This document shows positions 54,488 to 61,898 of a DNA stretch of 64,000 nucleotides, piece by piece (the stretch's first letter is position 1; every line of letters begins with the position of its first letter). Origin of the DNA: Streptomyces sp. NRRL F-5123 (GTDB lineage: Bacteria > Actinomycetota > Actinomycetes > Streptomycetales > Streptomycetaceae). The notes beneath the pieces are model-generated. The model had not been told where the DNA came from. It saw only the letters and a program-made list of their open reading frames with translations, and made no database searches. A program made the translations under genes and the position numbers. The stretch lies in contig NZ_JOHY01000011.1 of assembly GCF_000721495.1 (NCBI RefSeq), forward strand, positions 174,224-238,223, read 5' to 3'.

Positions 54488-54985
54488 TCAGCCGTTGTCG
54501 ATGTTCTGTGCCGGGTCGGCGCGGCGCATGACGAGCGCGTCGACGTTGCCCGGCTGGTAGTAGCCCTTGCGGAAGCCGATCGGCTCGAAGCCGAACCGCT
54601 CGTAGAGCCGCTGCGCGCGCGGGTTGTCGACCCGCACCTCCAGCAGCACCTCGTGGCACTCCGCGTCCGTCGCGGCCTGCAGCAGCGCCCCGAGCAGCCG
54701 TGCGCCGAGCCCGGTGCCCCAGTGGTCGCGGGCGACGGCGATGGTCTGCACGTCGCCGGTCCCGGCGACCGCGGCGAGCCCCGCGTATCCGACGATACGG
54801 CCCTCGGTCGCCTCCGCGACGAGGTACGTGCGGGTGGCCGCCGGGTGCCGGGCGTCGGCCAGCTCGGACCAGAACATGCCGCGCGACCAGGCGTCGTCGG
54901 GGAAGAGGTCGTGTTCGAGGCCGATGACGCGGTCCAGGTCCCACCACCGCATGTCCCGCAGCACCACGTCGAGGGCCGTGCTCAC
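54488..54985 (-). CDS. rimI: Ribosomal protein alanine acetyltransferase RimI
   Basis: The 165-residue GNAT enzyme has LEHDLFPDDAWSRGMFW, VQTIAVARDHWGTGLGARLL (acetyl-CoA loop) and VRVDNPRAQRLYERFGFEPI. It acetylates N-terminal residues of ribosomal protein S18 in homologues. GTG 54985 overlaps the tsaB stop by 4 bases (GTGA), so translation is coupled. It is in the t6A operon. Confidence 0.94.
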   Translation of the reverse strand: MSTALDVVLRDMRWWDLDRVIGLEHDLFPDDAWSRGMFWSELADARHPAATRTYLVAEATEGRIVGYAGLAAVAGTGDVQTIAVARDHWGTGLGARLLGALLQAATDAECHEVLLEVRVDNPRAQRLYERFGFEPIGFRKGYYQPGNVDALVMRRADPAQNIDNG

Positions 54986-55647
54986 GTCGGCAGGACCGCC
55001 TTGTAGCCGGCCGGCACCTGCGCGTCGGGCCGGCGCAGGTAGAGCGGCAGCGGCGGCAGGAAGGGCGCGCCGGTGGCGAGCCGGTGCGCGGCGAGCGCCG
55101 CGAGTGCGCCGGCGGACTGGTGCGCGGGGTCGGGGCGGCGGTCCGGGAAGGCGTCGGGGTAGAGCGCGGCGCCCGCGCCGACCGCGGGCAGCGCGCGGAC
55201 GTCCTCCGGCAGGTCGGCGGCGCGGTCCACGGCGGGCTCGGTGACACGCGCGGTGGGGCCGTCGTAGCGCGCCCAGTACACCTCTTTGCGGCGCGCGTCG
55301 GTCGCGACGGTGAAGGGCCCGTCGAGCCCGGCCTCCCCCGCGGCCCACGCGAGCCCGTCGAGCGTGCACACGCCGTGCACGGGCACGTCGAGGGCGTCGC
55401 CGAAGGAGGCGGCGGTGACGAGGCCGACGCGCAGACCCGTGTACGGGCCCGGGCCGACGCCGACGACCACGCCGGTGACCTCGTCCAGCGAACGCCCCGC
55501 GGCGGCCAGCACCCGGTCGACGGCGGGCACCAGCAGCTCGCCGTGCCGGCGCGCGTCGACCACCGTGGACTCGGCGAGCACCCGCTCCCCGTCGTGCAGG
55601 GCGGCGGTCACGGCGGGCGTGGCGGTGTCGAAGGCAAGCAGCAGCAC
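54982..55647 (-). CDS. tsaB: tRNA threonylcarbamoyladenosine protein TsaB
   Basis: The 221-residue partner of TsaD has LLAFDTATPAVTAAL, ARRHGELLVPAVDRVL, GVGPGPYTGLRVGLVTA and the degenerate ATPase fold without the TsaD metal site. GTG 55647 is used (cac at 55645-55647). It is the first gene of the operon with rimI and tsaD. Confidence 0.95.
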   Translation of the reverse strand: MLLLAFDTATPAVTAALHDGERVLAESTVVDARRHGELLVPAVDRVLAAAGRSLDEVTGVVVGVGPGPYTGLRVGLVTAASFGDALDVPVHGVCTLDGLAWAAGEAGLDGPFTVATDARRKEVYWARYDGPTARVTEPAVDRAADLPEDVRALPAVGAGAALYPDAFPDRRPDPAHQSAGALAALAAHRLATGAPFLPPLPLYLRRPDAQVPAGYKAVLPT

Positions 55648-55747
55648 GCCCCCAGGGTACGGGCAGCGCCCGCGGCCCCGTTCCGCCGGTCGCCGTGGCT
55701 GCTACCGTCAGCGGGGAGTGAGCGCGCAACCCGAGTGGAGGACACCC

Positions 55748-56287
55748 GTGGCAGTCAAGGCCGGCACCCTGGTCTCCGGGTTGACCGCGGGCGCGGTCGC
55801 GATCATCGCGGTCCTCGCGGCCCAGGCGTCGGGCTCCGCCCCCAAGACGCCTGCGGCGCACTCGGCTCCGCCGCCGAAGAAGTCCGCGACCGTCAAGCCG
55901 ACCCCGAAGTCGTACCCGCTGCCGCTGCATTCGGGCATAGGCAAGCGGGTCGTCTACAGCATCGGCCAGCAGCGGGTGTGGCTCGTCGACGACGGCAACA
56001 AGGTGCAGCGCACGTACGCGGTCGTCGCGGGTGACGTGAAGCCCTCGAAGGGCCTGCACCACGTCTTCTTCCGCCGCGACATCGGTACGGGCGGCGACGG
56101 CAAGCAGGTCGAGCACACCGTGCTCTTCGCTACCCGCGGGGTGGCCAATATCGGCTTCAGCGCCGCGGTGGACGGCTCCCTCCCGAAGCCGGGCGTTCAC
56201 AGCTCGGCGATCCGCGCGACGCGGGCCGACACCGCGGCGCTCTGGCAGTTCGCGACGATGGGCCTCGCGATCAACGTCTTGGCCTGA
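55748..56287 (+). CDS. Exported L,D-transpeptidase-like protein lacking catalytic residues
   Basis: The 179-residue protein starts at GTG 55748 after GGAGG. A signal-anchor helix (LVSGLTAGAVAIIAVLAAQA) is followed by a Pro/Lys/Ser linker and a YkuD-like beta domain: VVYSIGQQRVWLVDDGNKVQRTYAVVAG, KGLHHVFFRRDIG, NIGFSAAVDGSLPKPGVHSSAIRA. The family catalytic segment (HGTxxxxxxGxxxSHGCxR) is not present; the equivalent stretch reads HSSAIRATRADTAALW, without a Cys. It is likely an inactive relative that binds peptidoglycan or a partner. Confidence 0.75.
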   Translation: MAVKAGTLVSGLTAGAVAIIAVLAAQASGSAPKTPAAHSAPPPKKSATVKPTPKSYPLPLHSGIGKRVVYSIGQQRVWLVDDGNKVQRTYAVVAGDVKPSKGLHHVFFRRDIGTGGDGKQVEHTVLFATRGVANIGFSAAVDGSLPKPGVHSSAIRATRADTAALWQFATMGLAINVLA

Positions 56288-56476
56288 CGCACCGAAGTGC
56301 CCCTTGCGGAGGGGTTCGCGATCTTCCCCCCGGTGGGGGCTGGTCGCGCGGTTCTCCCCCAGAGCTTCGCCTGGGAGGTACCCCCACGCGCCCCTGGTCT
56401 TTCGCCCTGCGCGGTATGCGCGAGCACTTACCGCGCAGGGTGAGCGTTGGCAGCCCCCGCGGCTCACCCGGAAGGG
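56288..56476. other. Intergenic sequence with short palindromic module
   Basis: Between the transpeptidase-like gene and the small ORF. It contains the module at 56354-56386 and the inverted CCTGCGCGGTA/TACCGCGCAGG dyad (56409-56441), a plausible terminator. Confidence 0.55.
56354..56386 (+). repeat. Short palindromic module copy
   Basis: CTCCCCCAGAGCTTCGCCTG followed by GGAGGTACCCCCA. This is the clearest copy of the module, with GTGGGGGCTGGTCGCGCGGT-type flanks shared with the composite element. Confidence 0.9.
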
Positions 56477-56626
56477 TTACGCCGCGTCCTGGGACGGGAC
56501 CTTCGCGGGAGCGGGTGGCGCCGAAGCCGCCGGCGGTGGCGGTGGCGGCGTGGAGACGAGGCGCGCGGCCTCCGCCGAGGCCAGCACGTCCTTGAACGCG
56601 GGCGCCGCAGGCACAGGCACGGGCAT
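56477..56626 (-). CDS. Small Pro/Ala-rich protein behind an iron box
   Basis: A 49-residue ORF reads MPVPVPAAPAFKDVLASAEA, then ARLVSTPPPPPPAASAPPAP and ends VPSQDAA. It starts at ATG 56626 after GGGGAGG and has about 85% G/C at third positions, fitting real coding. The iron box 56650-56665 lies 24 bases upstream. No similarity is recognised. The helix-like AFKDVLASAEAARLV followed by a proline stretch could be a peptide or small interaction motif. Confidence 0.6.
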   Translation of the reverse strand: MPVPVPAAPAFKDVLASAEAARLVSTPPPPPPAASAPPAPAKVPSQDAA

Positions 56627-56649
56627 CGCGACCTCCCCGAACGGTGGAA

Positions 56650-56665
56650 GTTAGGCAGCCCTAAC
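56650..56665. promoter_or_regulatory. DtxR/DmdR-type iron box
   Basis: GTTAGGCAGCCCTAAC contains TTAGG-N4-CCTAA, the core of DmdR/IdeR iron boxes known in Streptomyces (TTAGG..CCTAA), with 6-base perfect arms. It is 24 bases before the small ORF start, at the position of a promoter, so iron-replete repression is expected. Confidence 0.8.
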
Positions 56666-56871
56666 AAGGGGCACCGGAACCAGGACATCACGGTCCGGCC
56701 CCGTACGCAACAACTTCCCGACAGCCTGTCGGTTCATGCCCCCGGGGCGCCCCCGGCGTACGCGCGCGCGCCCGGCGCACACGCCCCCCGCGGCGTACGC
56801 CGGTACGTGCTCCCGTACGCCCGGCGCCCGCGGGCACGCGGCCACGTAGCGTCACGCCCTACGGCACCGGG
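56666..56871. other. Intergenic dyads between small ORF and tsaE
   Basis: Short dyads CCGACAG/CTGTCGG (about 56714-56728) and several repeats of CGTACGC type (about 56755-56825). This should contain the small ORF promoter and the tsaE 3' end; no gene was recognised. Confidence 0.45.
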
Positions 56872-57417
56872 CTACTCCGCGAGAGGCGCGAGCTCCACCG
56901 CGGCCCAGCGCGGTCCGATGCCGCTCACCGTCACGATGCGCGGGTCGTCGTCCGCCTCCGGCGTGGAGCCGACCGTGCGCTCGATGACGACCTGGAGCCG
57001 CGCCTCCGACAGCTCCTCGACCTTGCCCTCGCCCCATTCGACGACCACCACCGACTCCGGCAGCGAGACGTCGAGGTCGAGGTCCTCCATCTCGTCGAGC
57101 CCGCCGCCCAGGCGGTACGCGTCGACGTGGACCAGCGCGGGACCGCCGGTCAGCGAGGGGTGGACGCGGGCGATGACGAAGGTCGGGGACGTGACGGCGC
57201 CGCGGACGCCGAGGCCTTCGCCGAGCCCGCGGGTCAGCGTGGTCTTGCCCGCGCCCAGTTCCCCGTTGAGCAGGACCAGGTCGCCGGGGCCGAGCAGGGC
57301 GGCGAGCCGCCGGCCCAGGTCGCGCATGCGCTCAGGGGTGCGTACGGTGACGCGGACCGCGGGGGGGAGGCGGTCCTGCGTGCCCGTCGGGTGGCGGTCG
57401 TCGTGCGGTGTGCCCAT
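56872..57417 (-). CDS. tsaE: tRNA threonylcarbamoyladenosine ATPase TsaE
   Basis: The 181-residue ATPase of t6A synthesis has the P-loop NGELGAGKTTLTRGLGEGL, TSPTFVIARVHPS, VHVDAYRLGG and WGEGKVEELSEARLQVVIE. ATG 57417 is chosen; an upstream in-frame start at 57486 would add 23 residues. It lies on the same strand as the alpha/beta hydrolase and alr genes. Confidence 0.94.
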   Translation of the reverse strand: MGTPHDDRHPTGTQDRLPPAVRVTVRTPERMRDLGRRLAALLGPGDLVLLNGELGAGKTTLTRGLGEGLGVRGAVTSPTFVIARVHPSLTGGPALVHVDAYRLGGGLDEMEDLDLDVSLPESVVVVEWGEGKVEELSEARLQVVIERTVGSTPEADDDPRIVTVSGIGPRWAAVELAPLAE

Positions 57418-57460
57418 GTACGGGAAGCCTACGCGCCGTACGCCCCCGATCCGCCGCACG

Positions 57461-58660
57461 TCACCCGCCGTACACCGGCTGTGCACCGCCCGCGGCGGCC
57501 AGCTCGCGCAACCCGTCGCCGACCGGCGCGCGGACGGAGTCGGCGGCGTGCGCTATGAGCCGGGCGAGCGCCGGGTTCACGACGTCGGGGCGCTCGAAGG
57601 TCACCAGATGGCCCGCGCCGGGCACGATCACGGCCTCGGCCGCGGGCAGCCGCTCGGCGATCTCGGTGCTGTGGGCGCTCGGCGTGAGCAGGTCCTTGTC
57701 GCCGGCGAGCACGAGCGCGGGCAGCCCGTCGAGGACGGCGAGCGCCTCGCCCTTCTCGTGCTCGGTGAAGGCCGGGTAGAACTCGGCGACGACGTCGATC
57801 GGCGTGGACTCGATGAGCCGCTCGGCGAAGCGCTCGACGCCGGGCTCGACGTCCGAGCCGAACGAGTAGCGCTTGATGACGCCCGCGAACAGCTCGGCGG
57901 TGGCCCGCCGGGCGCGCTCCACCAGCTCGGCCTGACTGCCCATGATCTTCAGCAGGCCCGGCGCGACCGCCCGGAAGGCGCGCGCGCCGACCGCGGGCAG
58001 CCCGAGGGTGACGGAGGCGAGCTTGCCGGACGAGGTCGAGACGAAGCCGACGCCCGCGACGCGCTCGCGCACGTACTCCGGGTACTGGTCGGCGAAGGCC
58101 ATCACCGTCATGCCGCCCATCGAGTGCCCGACGAGCGCGACCGGGCCCTCCGGCACGGCCGCGTCCAGCACCGCCTTGAGGTCGCGGCCGAGCTGGTCGA
58201 TGGTGGCCGGGCCGCCCGCGGCCTGGTCGCGGCCGCGCTCGCTGCGGCCGTGGCTGCGCTGGTCCCAGTAGACGGCCCGTACGGTGCCGCGAAGGACGGC
58301 GCGCTGGAAGTGCCAGGAGTCCTGGTTGAGGCAGTAGCCGTGGGAGAAGACCACGGTGAGCGGTGCGGGCTCGGGCGCGGGCTCGCGGCGCCTGCGCCAG
58401 CCGCGCCGCGCGGGCTCGGCCGCCGCCGGGGGCTCGACCAGCTCGTCCGTCTCGTAGTACAGCTCGGTGCCGTCCTCGGCGACGGCCGTGCCCGGCTGCC
58501 CGCGCAGGCTGCCGTACGGGCCCGCGGCGTCCAGCGCCAGCTGCGCCTTGCGGCGGACGCTGCGCCCGACGGTGACCCGCTCGATGGCCACCCCGGCGGC
58601 CGCGCCCGCGGCCACCACACCGATGGCCGCGCCGACCAGCCCGGCCCGCTCCCACTTCAC
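57461..58660 (-). CDS. Alpha/beta hydrolase with N-terminal membrane anchor
   Basis: The 399-residue protein has an N-terminal helix AGLVGAAIGVVAAGAAAGVAIE, a basic stretch, then an alpha/beta hydrolase domain: FSHGYCLNQDSWHFQ, DQRSHGRSERG, nucleophile Ser in LVGHSMGGMTV, an Asp in VLAGDKDLLTP, and His in GAGHLVTFERP. GTG 58660 follows GGGAG. It lies between alr and tsaE in the same orientation, 16 bases after the alr stop (58677), a typical Streptomyces arrangement. Esterase or lipase-like, substrate unknown. Confidence 0.88.
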   Translation of the reverse strand: MKWERAGLVGAAIGVVAAGAAAGVAIERVTVGRSVRRKAQLALDAAGPYGSLRGQPGTAVAEDGTELYYETDELVEPPAAAEPARRGWRRRREPAPEPAPLTVVFSHGYCLNQDSWHFQRAVLRGTVRAVYWDQRSHGRSERGRDQAAGGPATIDQLGRDLKAVLDAAVPEGPVALVGHSMGGMTVMAFADQYPEYVRERVAGVGFVSTSSGKLASVTLGLPAVGARAFRAVAPGLLKIMGSQAELVERARRATAELFAGVIKRYSFGSDVEPGVERFAERLIESTPIDVVAEFYPAFTEHEKGEALAVLDGLPALVLAGDKDLLTPSAHSTEIAERLPAAEAVIVPGAGHLVTFERPDVVNPALARLIAHAADSVRAPVGDGLRELAAAGGAQPVYGG

Positions 58661-58676
58661 GGCGTCTCCCACCGGC

Positions 58677-59828
58677 TCAGGCACACCCGTCGTACACCCG
58701 CGGGACGCGCGGGCCGATGCGTGTGACGATCTCGTACGCGATCGTGCCGCACGCGCGCGCCCAGTCCTCCGCGGTGGGCTCGCCCCGGTCGCCGGGGCCG
58801 AACAGCAGCGCCTCGTCGCCCGCGGCCGCGGCGTCGCCGCCGAGGTCCACCACGAACTGGTCCATCGCCACCCGTCCGGCCACCGTCCGCCACTTCCCCG
58901 CCACCAGGACCGGCCCGGCGCCGGATGCGTGCCGCGGCACACCGTCCCCGTACCCCACGGGGATCAGCGCAAGCGTCGTCGGGCCAGGCGTGACGTAGTG
59001 GTGGCCGTAGCTCACGCCGTGGCCGCCCGGTACGGACTTCACGCTCGCCAGCCGCGCGGCCAGCGTCATCACCGGCCGCAGCCCGAAGTCGGCGGGCCCG
59101 CCCACCTGCGGCACCGGCGAGATCCCGTACATCGCGACGCCCGGCCGGACGAGGTCGAAGTGCGACTCGGGCAGCGTCAGGGTGCCCGGCGAGTTCGCGA
59201 TGTGCCGCACCTCGGGCTCCAGGCCCGCGTCCGCGGCCTGCTCCACGGCCCACCGGAAGACCGCGAGTTCGCGGGCGATCGACGGGTGGCCCGGCTCGTC
59301 CGCGCAGCTGAAATGCGCCCACACGCCCGTGACCTGGATGAGCCCGGCCTTCTCCGCCGCCCGCGCCGCCGCGGTGAGCGCGGGCCACTGCGCGGGCTGC
59401 GCCCCGTTGCGGCCGAGCCCCGCGTCGATCTTGAGCTGGACGCGCGCGGGGCGGCCCGCGGCCCGCGCCGCCGCCACGGCCTCGGCGAGCGCCCACTGCG
59501 CGCTGACGGTCACGTCGACGTCCGCCTCGACGCACTCCCGCCACGGCCCGCCGGGCGTCCACAGCCAGCACAGCACGCGGGCCTGCTCCGGCCCGATGCC
59601 CGCGGCGCGCACCGCGAGCGCCTCCTCGGGCGTCGCCACGCCCAGCCAGCCCGCGCCCGCCTCCAGCGCGGCGCGCGCGCACGGCACCATCCCGTGGCCG
59701 TACGCGTCGGCCTTCACGACCGCCATGAAGGCCGCACCGGGGGCCTTCGCCCGCAGCGCGGCGACGTTCGCCCGCAGGGCGGCGAGGTCGATACGGGCCA
59801 GTGCGCGCTGGTTCGTCATGTCGTTCAT
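58677..59828 (-). CDS. alr: Alanine racemase
   Basis: PLP enzyme converting L-alanine to D-alanine for peptidoglycan. The 383-residue product has PLP Lys39 in VVKADAYGHGMVP, the second catalytic Tyr in HGVSYGHHYVT, RPGVAMYGISP and GRVAMDQFVVDLG. ATG 59828 or 59819 could be used; neither has a strong ribosome-binding site. It lies first of the alr-hydrolase-tsaE group, divergent from the SRPBCC gene. Confidence 0.95.
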   Translation of the reverse strand: MNDMTNQRALARIDLAALRANVAALRAKAPGAAFMAVVKADAYGHGMVPCARAALEAGAGWLGVATPEEALAVRAAGIGPEQARVLCWLWTPGGPWRECVEADVDVTVSAQWALAEAVAAARAAGRPARVQLKIDAGLGRNGAQPAQWPALTAAARAAEKAGLIQVTGVWAHFSCADEPGHPSIARELAVFRWAVEQAADAGLEPEVRHIANSPGTLTLPESHFDLVRPGVAMYGISPVPQVGGPADFGLRPVMTLAARLASVKSVPGGHGVSYGHHYVTPGPTTLALIPVGYGDGVPRHASGAGPVLVAGKWRTVAGRVAMDQFVVDLGGDAAAAGDEALLFGPGDRGEPTAEDWARACGTIAYEIVTRIGPRVPRVYDGCA

Positions 59829-59864
59829 CCAGGTCAGTGTGTCAGGCGGGCCGGGCGGATGTCC

Positions 59865-59895
59865 TTGACGCGCATTAGTATGTGCGCATACTAAT
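59865..59895 (+). promoter_or_regulatory. MarR operator and leaderless promoter
   Basis: The dyad ATTAGTATG (59874-59882), TGCG, CATACTAAT (59887-59895) is perfect over 9 bases and lies 3 bases before the SRPBCC start. TTGACG (59865-59870) with ATACTA (59888-59893) at a spacing of 17 forms the promoter, so transcription probably begins at or next to the ATG. The last gene of the operon is a MarR regulator, a natural ligand for this operator. Confidence 0.85.
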
Positions 59896-59898
59896 CCC

Positions 59899-60321
59899 AT
59901 GATCACGCTGGCCACCGCACAGATCACGTCCTCCGCCGCCCCCGACGCCTTCTTCGCCCGCTGGGCCGACATGGAGACCTGGCCCGAATGGAACGCCGAC
60001 ACCGAGTGGGTCCGGCTGAAGGGCCCCTTCGTCAAGGGCGCCAAGGGCGAGCTGAAGCCCAAGGGTGCGCCGAAGGTGCCGTTCGTCGTCGCCGAGCTCG
60101 TGCCCGGGCGGGAGTTCACGGACGTCTCCAAGCTCTTCGGTGCGCGGCTCACCTTCCGCCACCTCGTCTCCGTCACGGAGGAGGGGTCCACCCGGGTGGA
60201 CGTCACCGTGACGATGCGGGGGCCGCTGGCGCGGATCTGGAACCTCGCGCTCGGGAAGGGGATCGCGGATTCCCTCCGGCCCGACCTCGAACGGCTGCGC
60301 GCCGCGGCGGAGTCCGCATGA
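59899..60321 (+). CDS. SRPBCC (START-like) family protein
   Basis: The 140-residue protein has the SRPBCC fold pattern: a start strand TLATAQITSSAAPDAFFARW, WNADTEWVRLKGPFVKGAKG, FTDVSKLFGARLTFRHLV, RVDVTVTMRGPLARIW and a C-terminal helix KGIADSLRPDLERL. It may bind a small hydrophobic ligand. It starts just after the operator and overlaps the MarR gene by 4 bases (ATGA), so the pair forms an autoregulated operon. Confidence 0.88.
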   Translation: MITLATAQITSSAAPDAFFARWADMETWPEWNADTEWVRLKGPFVKGAKGELKPKGAPKVPFVVAELVPGREFTDVSKLFGARLTFRHLVSVTEEGSTRVDVTVTMRGPLARIWNLALGKGIADSLRPDLERLRAAAESA

Positions 60322-60971
60322 CCCCGGGTCCCGCGGGCTCCTCCACCGCCTCCTCCTCCGCCGCCGAGCCGCACGGCGGGCTTGCGACAGCGGCCTCGGG
60401 GCCCGCGGGCCCCTCCACCGCCTCCTCCTCCGCCGCTGAGCCGCACGGCGGGCTTGCGACGGGCGGGCTCGCGACCGGGCACTCCTCCGCCGCTGAGCCG
60501 CACGGCGGGCTTGCGACGGGCGGGCTCGCGACCGGGCACTCCTCCGCCGAGGAGAGCACCGGGCTGCTGCTGTGGCAGGTCACCAACCGGTGGCAGGCCG
60601 CTCAGCGCGCCGCCCTCAAGCCGTACGGGCTCACGCACGTGCAGTTCGTGCTGCTCGCGTCCCTGACGTACCTCCAGGCGGCGGAGGCGCCCGCGCCCGT
60701 CACGCAGCGGCGGCTCGCCGATCACGCGGCGACGGATCCCATGATGACCTCGCAGGTCCTTCGCGCGCTGGAGGCCCGGGGCCTCCTGACGCGGGACCCG
60801 CACCCGCACGACGCCCGTGCCCGCACCCTCTCCGTCACGCCGGAGGGGCGTTCCCTCGCGAACGCCGCGGTCGCTGCCGCGGAGGCGTGTGACGCGGCGT
60901 TCTTCGCGCCGCTGACCGCGGCGGGCGCCGCTTTTGCAGAGGCGTTGCGCTTGCTGCGGGCTGGGGGGTGA
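60318..60971 (+). CDS. MarR-family regulator with repetitive N-terminal extension
   Basis: The 217-residue protein has a normal MarR domain at its C-terminal ~140 residues (LLLWQVTNRWQAAQRAALKP, LTHVQFVLLASLTYLQ, TQRRLADHAATDPMMTSQVL and RGLLTRDPHPHDARARTLSV). The first ~78 residues are Gly/Ala/Ser-rich repeats (SSAAEPHGGLATGGLATGH twice). No other start codon exists before the MarR domain, so the extension is probably translated. Its ATG overlaps the SRPBCC stop. The final ~9 bases overlap composite repeat copy B. Confidence 0.9.
   Translation: MTPGPAGSSTASSSAAEPHGGLATAASGPAGPSTASSSAAEPHGGLATGGLATGHSSAAEPHGGLATGGLATGHSSAEESTGLLLWQVTNRWQAAQRAALKPYGLTHVQFVLLASLTYLQAAEAPAPVTQRRLADHAATDPMMTSQVLRALEARGLLTRDPHPHDARARTLSVTPEGRSLANAAVAAAEACDAAFFAPLTAAGAAFAEALRLLRAGG
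60426..60539 (+). repeat. 57-bp tandem repeat in the MarR N-terminus
   Basis: Two perfect 57-base units, about 60426-60482 and 60483-60539, code SSAAEPHGGLATGGLATGH each. A related, diverged unit of ~75 bases precedes them (about 60342-60425). The unit length is a multiple of three, so expansions would keep the frame. Confidence 0.9.
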
Positions 60972-61392
60972 CGCTGCGGGGTGCCTGTTGCGGTGGCCCG
61001 CGCGACCTTCTGTGGGTGGGGGCTTCTCGCGCCGTTCTCCCTCAGAGCTGCGCCTGGGAGGTACCCCCCACGCGCCCCTCTGTTGTTACCCGGCGGGGCA
61101 TCGCGCTGTCCGTGCGGGGGTGGGGTCGGGCGCCACTCCGGGGGTACCTCCTCGGAATGCGCGTTCACCCTCTTCCCGAGTCGGTGCCGCGCTGGGAAGC
61201 GCATTCCTGCGGGGGCACCCCCGGATCGTCCCCCTCCCGGGGTCTCGTCGGCGGCTGCCTGCCGGTGGGGGTGCTGTTTTCGGGGACTGCAGTTCGCCCC
61301 CGATGGCGACTCACCCCCACAGGTGGACAGAAGCTGTCGCTTCCACCTGCACGGGTGGTGGGGGTGGGAGACCCCCGCGCCGCCAGGCGCGA
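60963..61392 (-). repeat. Composite intergenic repeat element, copy B (inverted)
   Basis: About 430 bases between the MarR gene and acpS, in reverse orientation to copies A and C. It holds, in reverse, the short module (61035-61069), GATCGGGC-type linker, GGAATGCGC/GCGCATTCC (61154-61162 and 61199-61207), the AGCTGTCGCTTCCACCTGCA stretch, GGGGGTGGGAGACCCCCGCG and CGCCAGGCGCG at its end. With copy C it forms an inverted pair 2 kb apart enclosing acpS and the NAD(P)HX gene. Copy B shares the outer block GGTGCCTGTTGCGGTGGCCC with copy C, which copy A has only in altered form. Confidence 0.85.
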
Positions 61393-61453
61393 GGCACCCC
61401 CACCGGCGGGGAGCCGAACGCCCACCGCAAGGGGCACCCCCCGGAGGGGAAGG
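61393..61453. other. Spacer between copy B and acpS
   Basis: A GC-rich 61-base spacer with no recognised site; the acpS stop (61454) follows directly. Confidence 0.4.
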
Positions 61454-61822
61454 TCACCCCTCGGCGATGACCACGGCGGACGCGACGCCCGCGTCGTGGC
61501 TCAAGGACAGGTGCCAGGTGCGAACGCCAAGTGCGGCGGCGCGGGCGGCGACCGTGCCCTTGACGGTGAGAAGGGGACGGCCGGAGTCCTCGGTGACGAC
61601 CTCCGCGTCGAGCCAGCTCAGGCCGGCGGGGGCGCCGAGGGATTTGGCGAGGGCTTCCTTCGCGGCGAAGCGGGCGGCGAGGGAGGCGATGCCGCGGTCC
61701 TCGCCGGAGGCGAGCTTGAGCTCGTCCGGGGTGAAGAGGCGTTCGGCGAGGCCGGGGGTGCGGTCGAGGGCGGCGCCGAAGCGGTCGATCTCGGCGACGT
61801 CGATGCCCACTCCGATGATCAC
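61454..61822 (-). CDS. acpS: Holo-[acyl-carrier-protein] synthase
   Basis: The 122-residue AcpS transfers phosphopantetheine from CoA to acyl carrier protein for fatty-acid synthesis. It has the metal motif [14 protein letters not shown] with Asp, then [20 protein letters not shown], the Glu in [12 protein letters not shown], and the [16 protein letters not shown] end. GTG 61822 matches the family length; GTG at 61828 is an alternative. It is divergent from the NAD(P)HX repair gene by 77 bases. Confidence 0.95.
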   Translation of the reverse strand: MIIGVGIDVAEIDRFGAALDRTPGLAERLFTPDELKLASGEDRGIASLAARFAAKEALAKSLGAPAGLSWLDAEVVTEDSGRPLLTVKGTVAARAAALGVRTWHLSLSHDAGVASAVVIAEG

Positions 61823-61898
61823 GCGCACCAGCTTAGAGGTGCTGGGGGCCTGCGGCGTCCGTATCGTCGGGGGAAAGGGCGGACGGGAGGGTTTCCGG

